DNA of 64,000 nt from Verrucomicrobiia bacterium (lineage in GTDB: Bacteria > Verrucomicrobiota > Verrucomicrobiia > Limisphaerales > CAIMTB01), in contig JAHCBA010000025.1 in assembly GCA_019634625.1 (NCBI GenBank), positions 38,295 to 102,294 of the forward strand, in the 5' to 3' direction. The notes under the pieces are model-generated. The model was not told the DNA's origin, ran no database searches, and saw only the letters and a program-made list of their open reading frames with translations. The position numbers were made by a program, and so were the translations under genes. Positions 63,888 through 64,000 of the stretch are shown here, one piece after another. How positions within the stretch are numbered: the first letter of the stretch is position 1; every line of letters starts with the position of its first letter.

Positions 63888-63974
63888 CTAACGAGGCGCT
63901 GCCTCAGACCGACGAGGCATGTGGGTTGTTCTGACGTCAGGGGGCCTCGTCGGCCTGAGGCAGCGCCTCGTTAG
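63888..63974. repeat. Large inverted repeat (~31-bp arms)
   Basis: CTAACGAGGCGCTGCCTCAG then ACCGACGAGGC at the left is matched by GCCTCGTCGGCCTGAGGCAG then CGCCTCGTTAG at the right, with a ~24-bp centre. The arms differ at one or two positions. It can form a long cruciform. It may be a palindromic REP unit or the end of a mobile element lying beyond the right edge. Confidence 0.8.
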
Positions 63975-64000
63975 GAGATAACCTTCGGTTCGCTGGAGCC

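Overview
The window is high-GC DNA, roughly two thirds or more G+C by eye, and reads like a free-living member of the Verrucomicrobiota (Pedosphaera/Limisphaera-type), though no marker gene proves this. The grounds are a VPDSG-type C-terminal sorting signal, several prepilin-like proteins with an H-X9-DG tail, three sigma-factor/Ser-Thr-kinase pairs, a PSD1 (DUF1549/DUF1553) plus DUF1501 pair, FG-GAP/UnbV giants, and many secreted propeller, Ig and carbohydrate-binding-type proteins.

Layout. 0-9 kb is mostly housekeeping: the start of purH (leaving the left edge on minus), a TPR/LysM lipoprotein, two tandem MacB/FtsX-type permeases with no ATPase beside them, an aldehyde dehydrogenase-like protein, a VPDSG-CTERM protein, and aroB-coaE. 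9-18.5 kb is a block of minus-strand secreted proteins. It holds a broken propeller gene, an extensin-like peptidase and a seven-repeat RCC1 protein, which share a duplicated leader. It also holds an apparent operon: sigma factor, Ser/Thr kinase fused to a PhnD-like binding protein, lamin-tail/Ig protein, prepilin. A transposase remnant and tRNA-Pro(CGG) follow. 19-21 kb has a heptose-phosphate adenylyltransferase, an SDR and a redoxin. 21-39.7 kb is a cluster of very large exported proteins: a cytochrome-like FG-GAP protein, two double-UnbV proteins, a protein with a duplicated glycan-binding-like module, a hydrazine-synthase-alpha-like/HEAT protein and an esterase. 40-44 kb is the PSD1-DUF1501 operon. 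44.8-48.7 kb is an M4 (thermolysin-type) peptidase. 48.7-57.6 kb holds the second sigma/kinase pair, a prepilin and a delta-60 propeller protein. 57.6-58.6 kb holds two broken genes. 58.8-62.6 kb is the third kinase/sigma pair. The right end holds two unknown small genes, one of low GC.

Between the genes lie many repeats: a ~159-bp family with inverted ends (seven full or partial copies, both orientations), four tandem ~113-bp units made of hairpins, a ~20-unit heptamer array, several large perfect or near-perfect inverted repeats, and a duplicated kinase-gene tail. No CRISPR array, rRNA, prophage or complete insertion sequence was seen.

How the genes work together (inference): each sigma/kinase pair sits beside genes for exported proteins, which suggests signal-responsive control of secretion or surface functions. 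The kinase whose predicted outer domain resembles a phosphonate/phosphate-binding protein, in operon with its own sigma factor and two exported proteins, is the best candidate for a little-described system.
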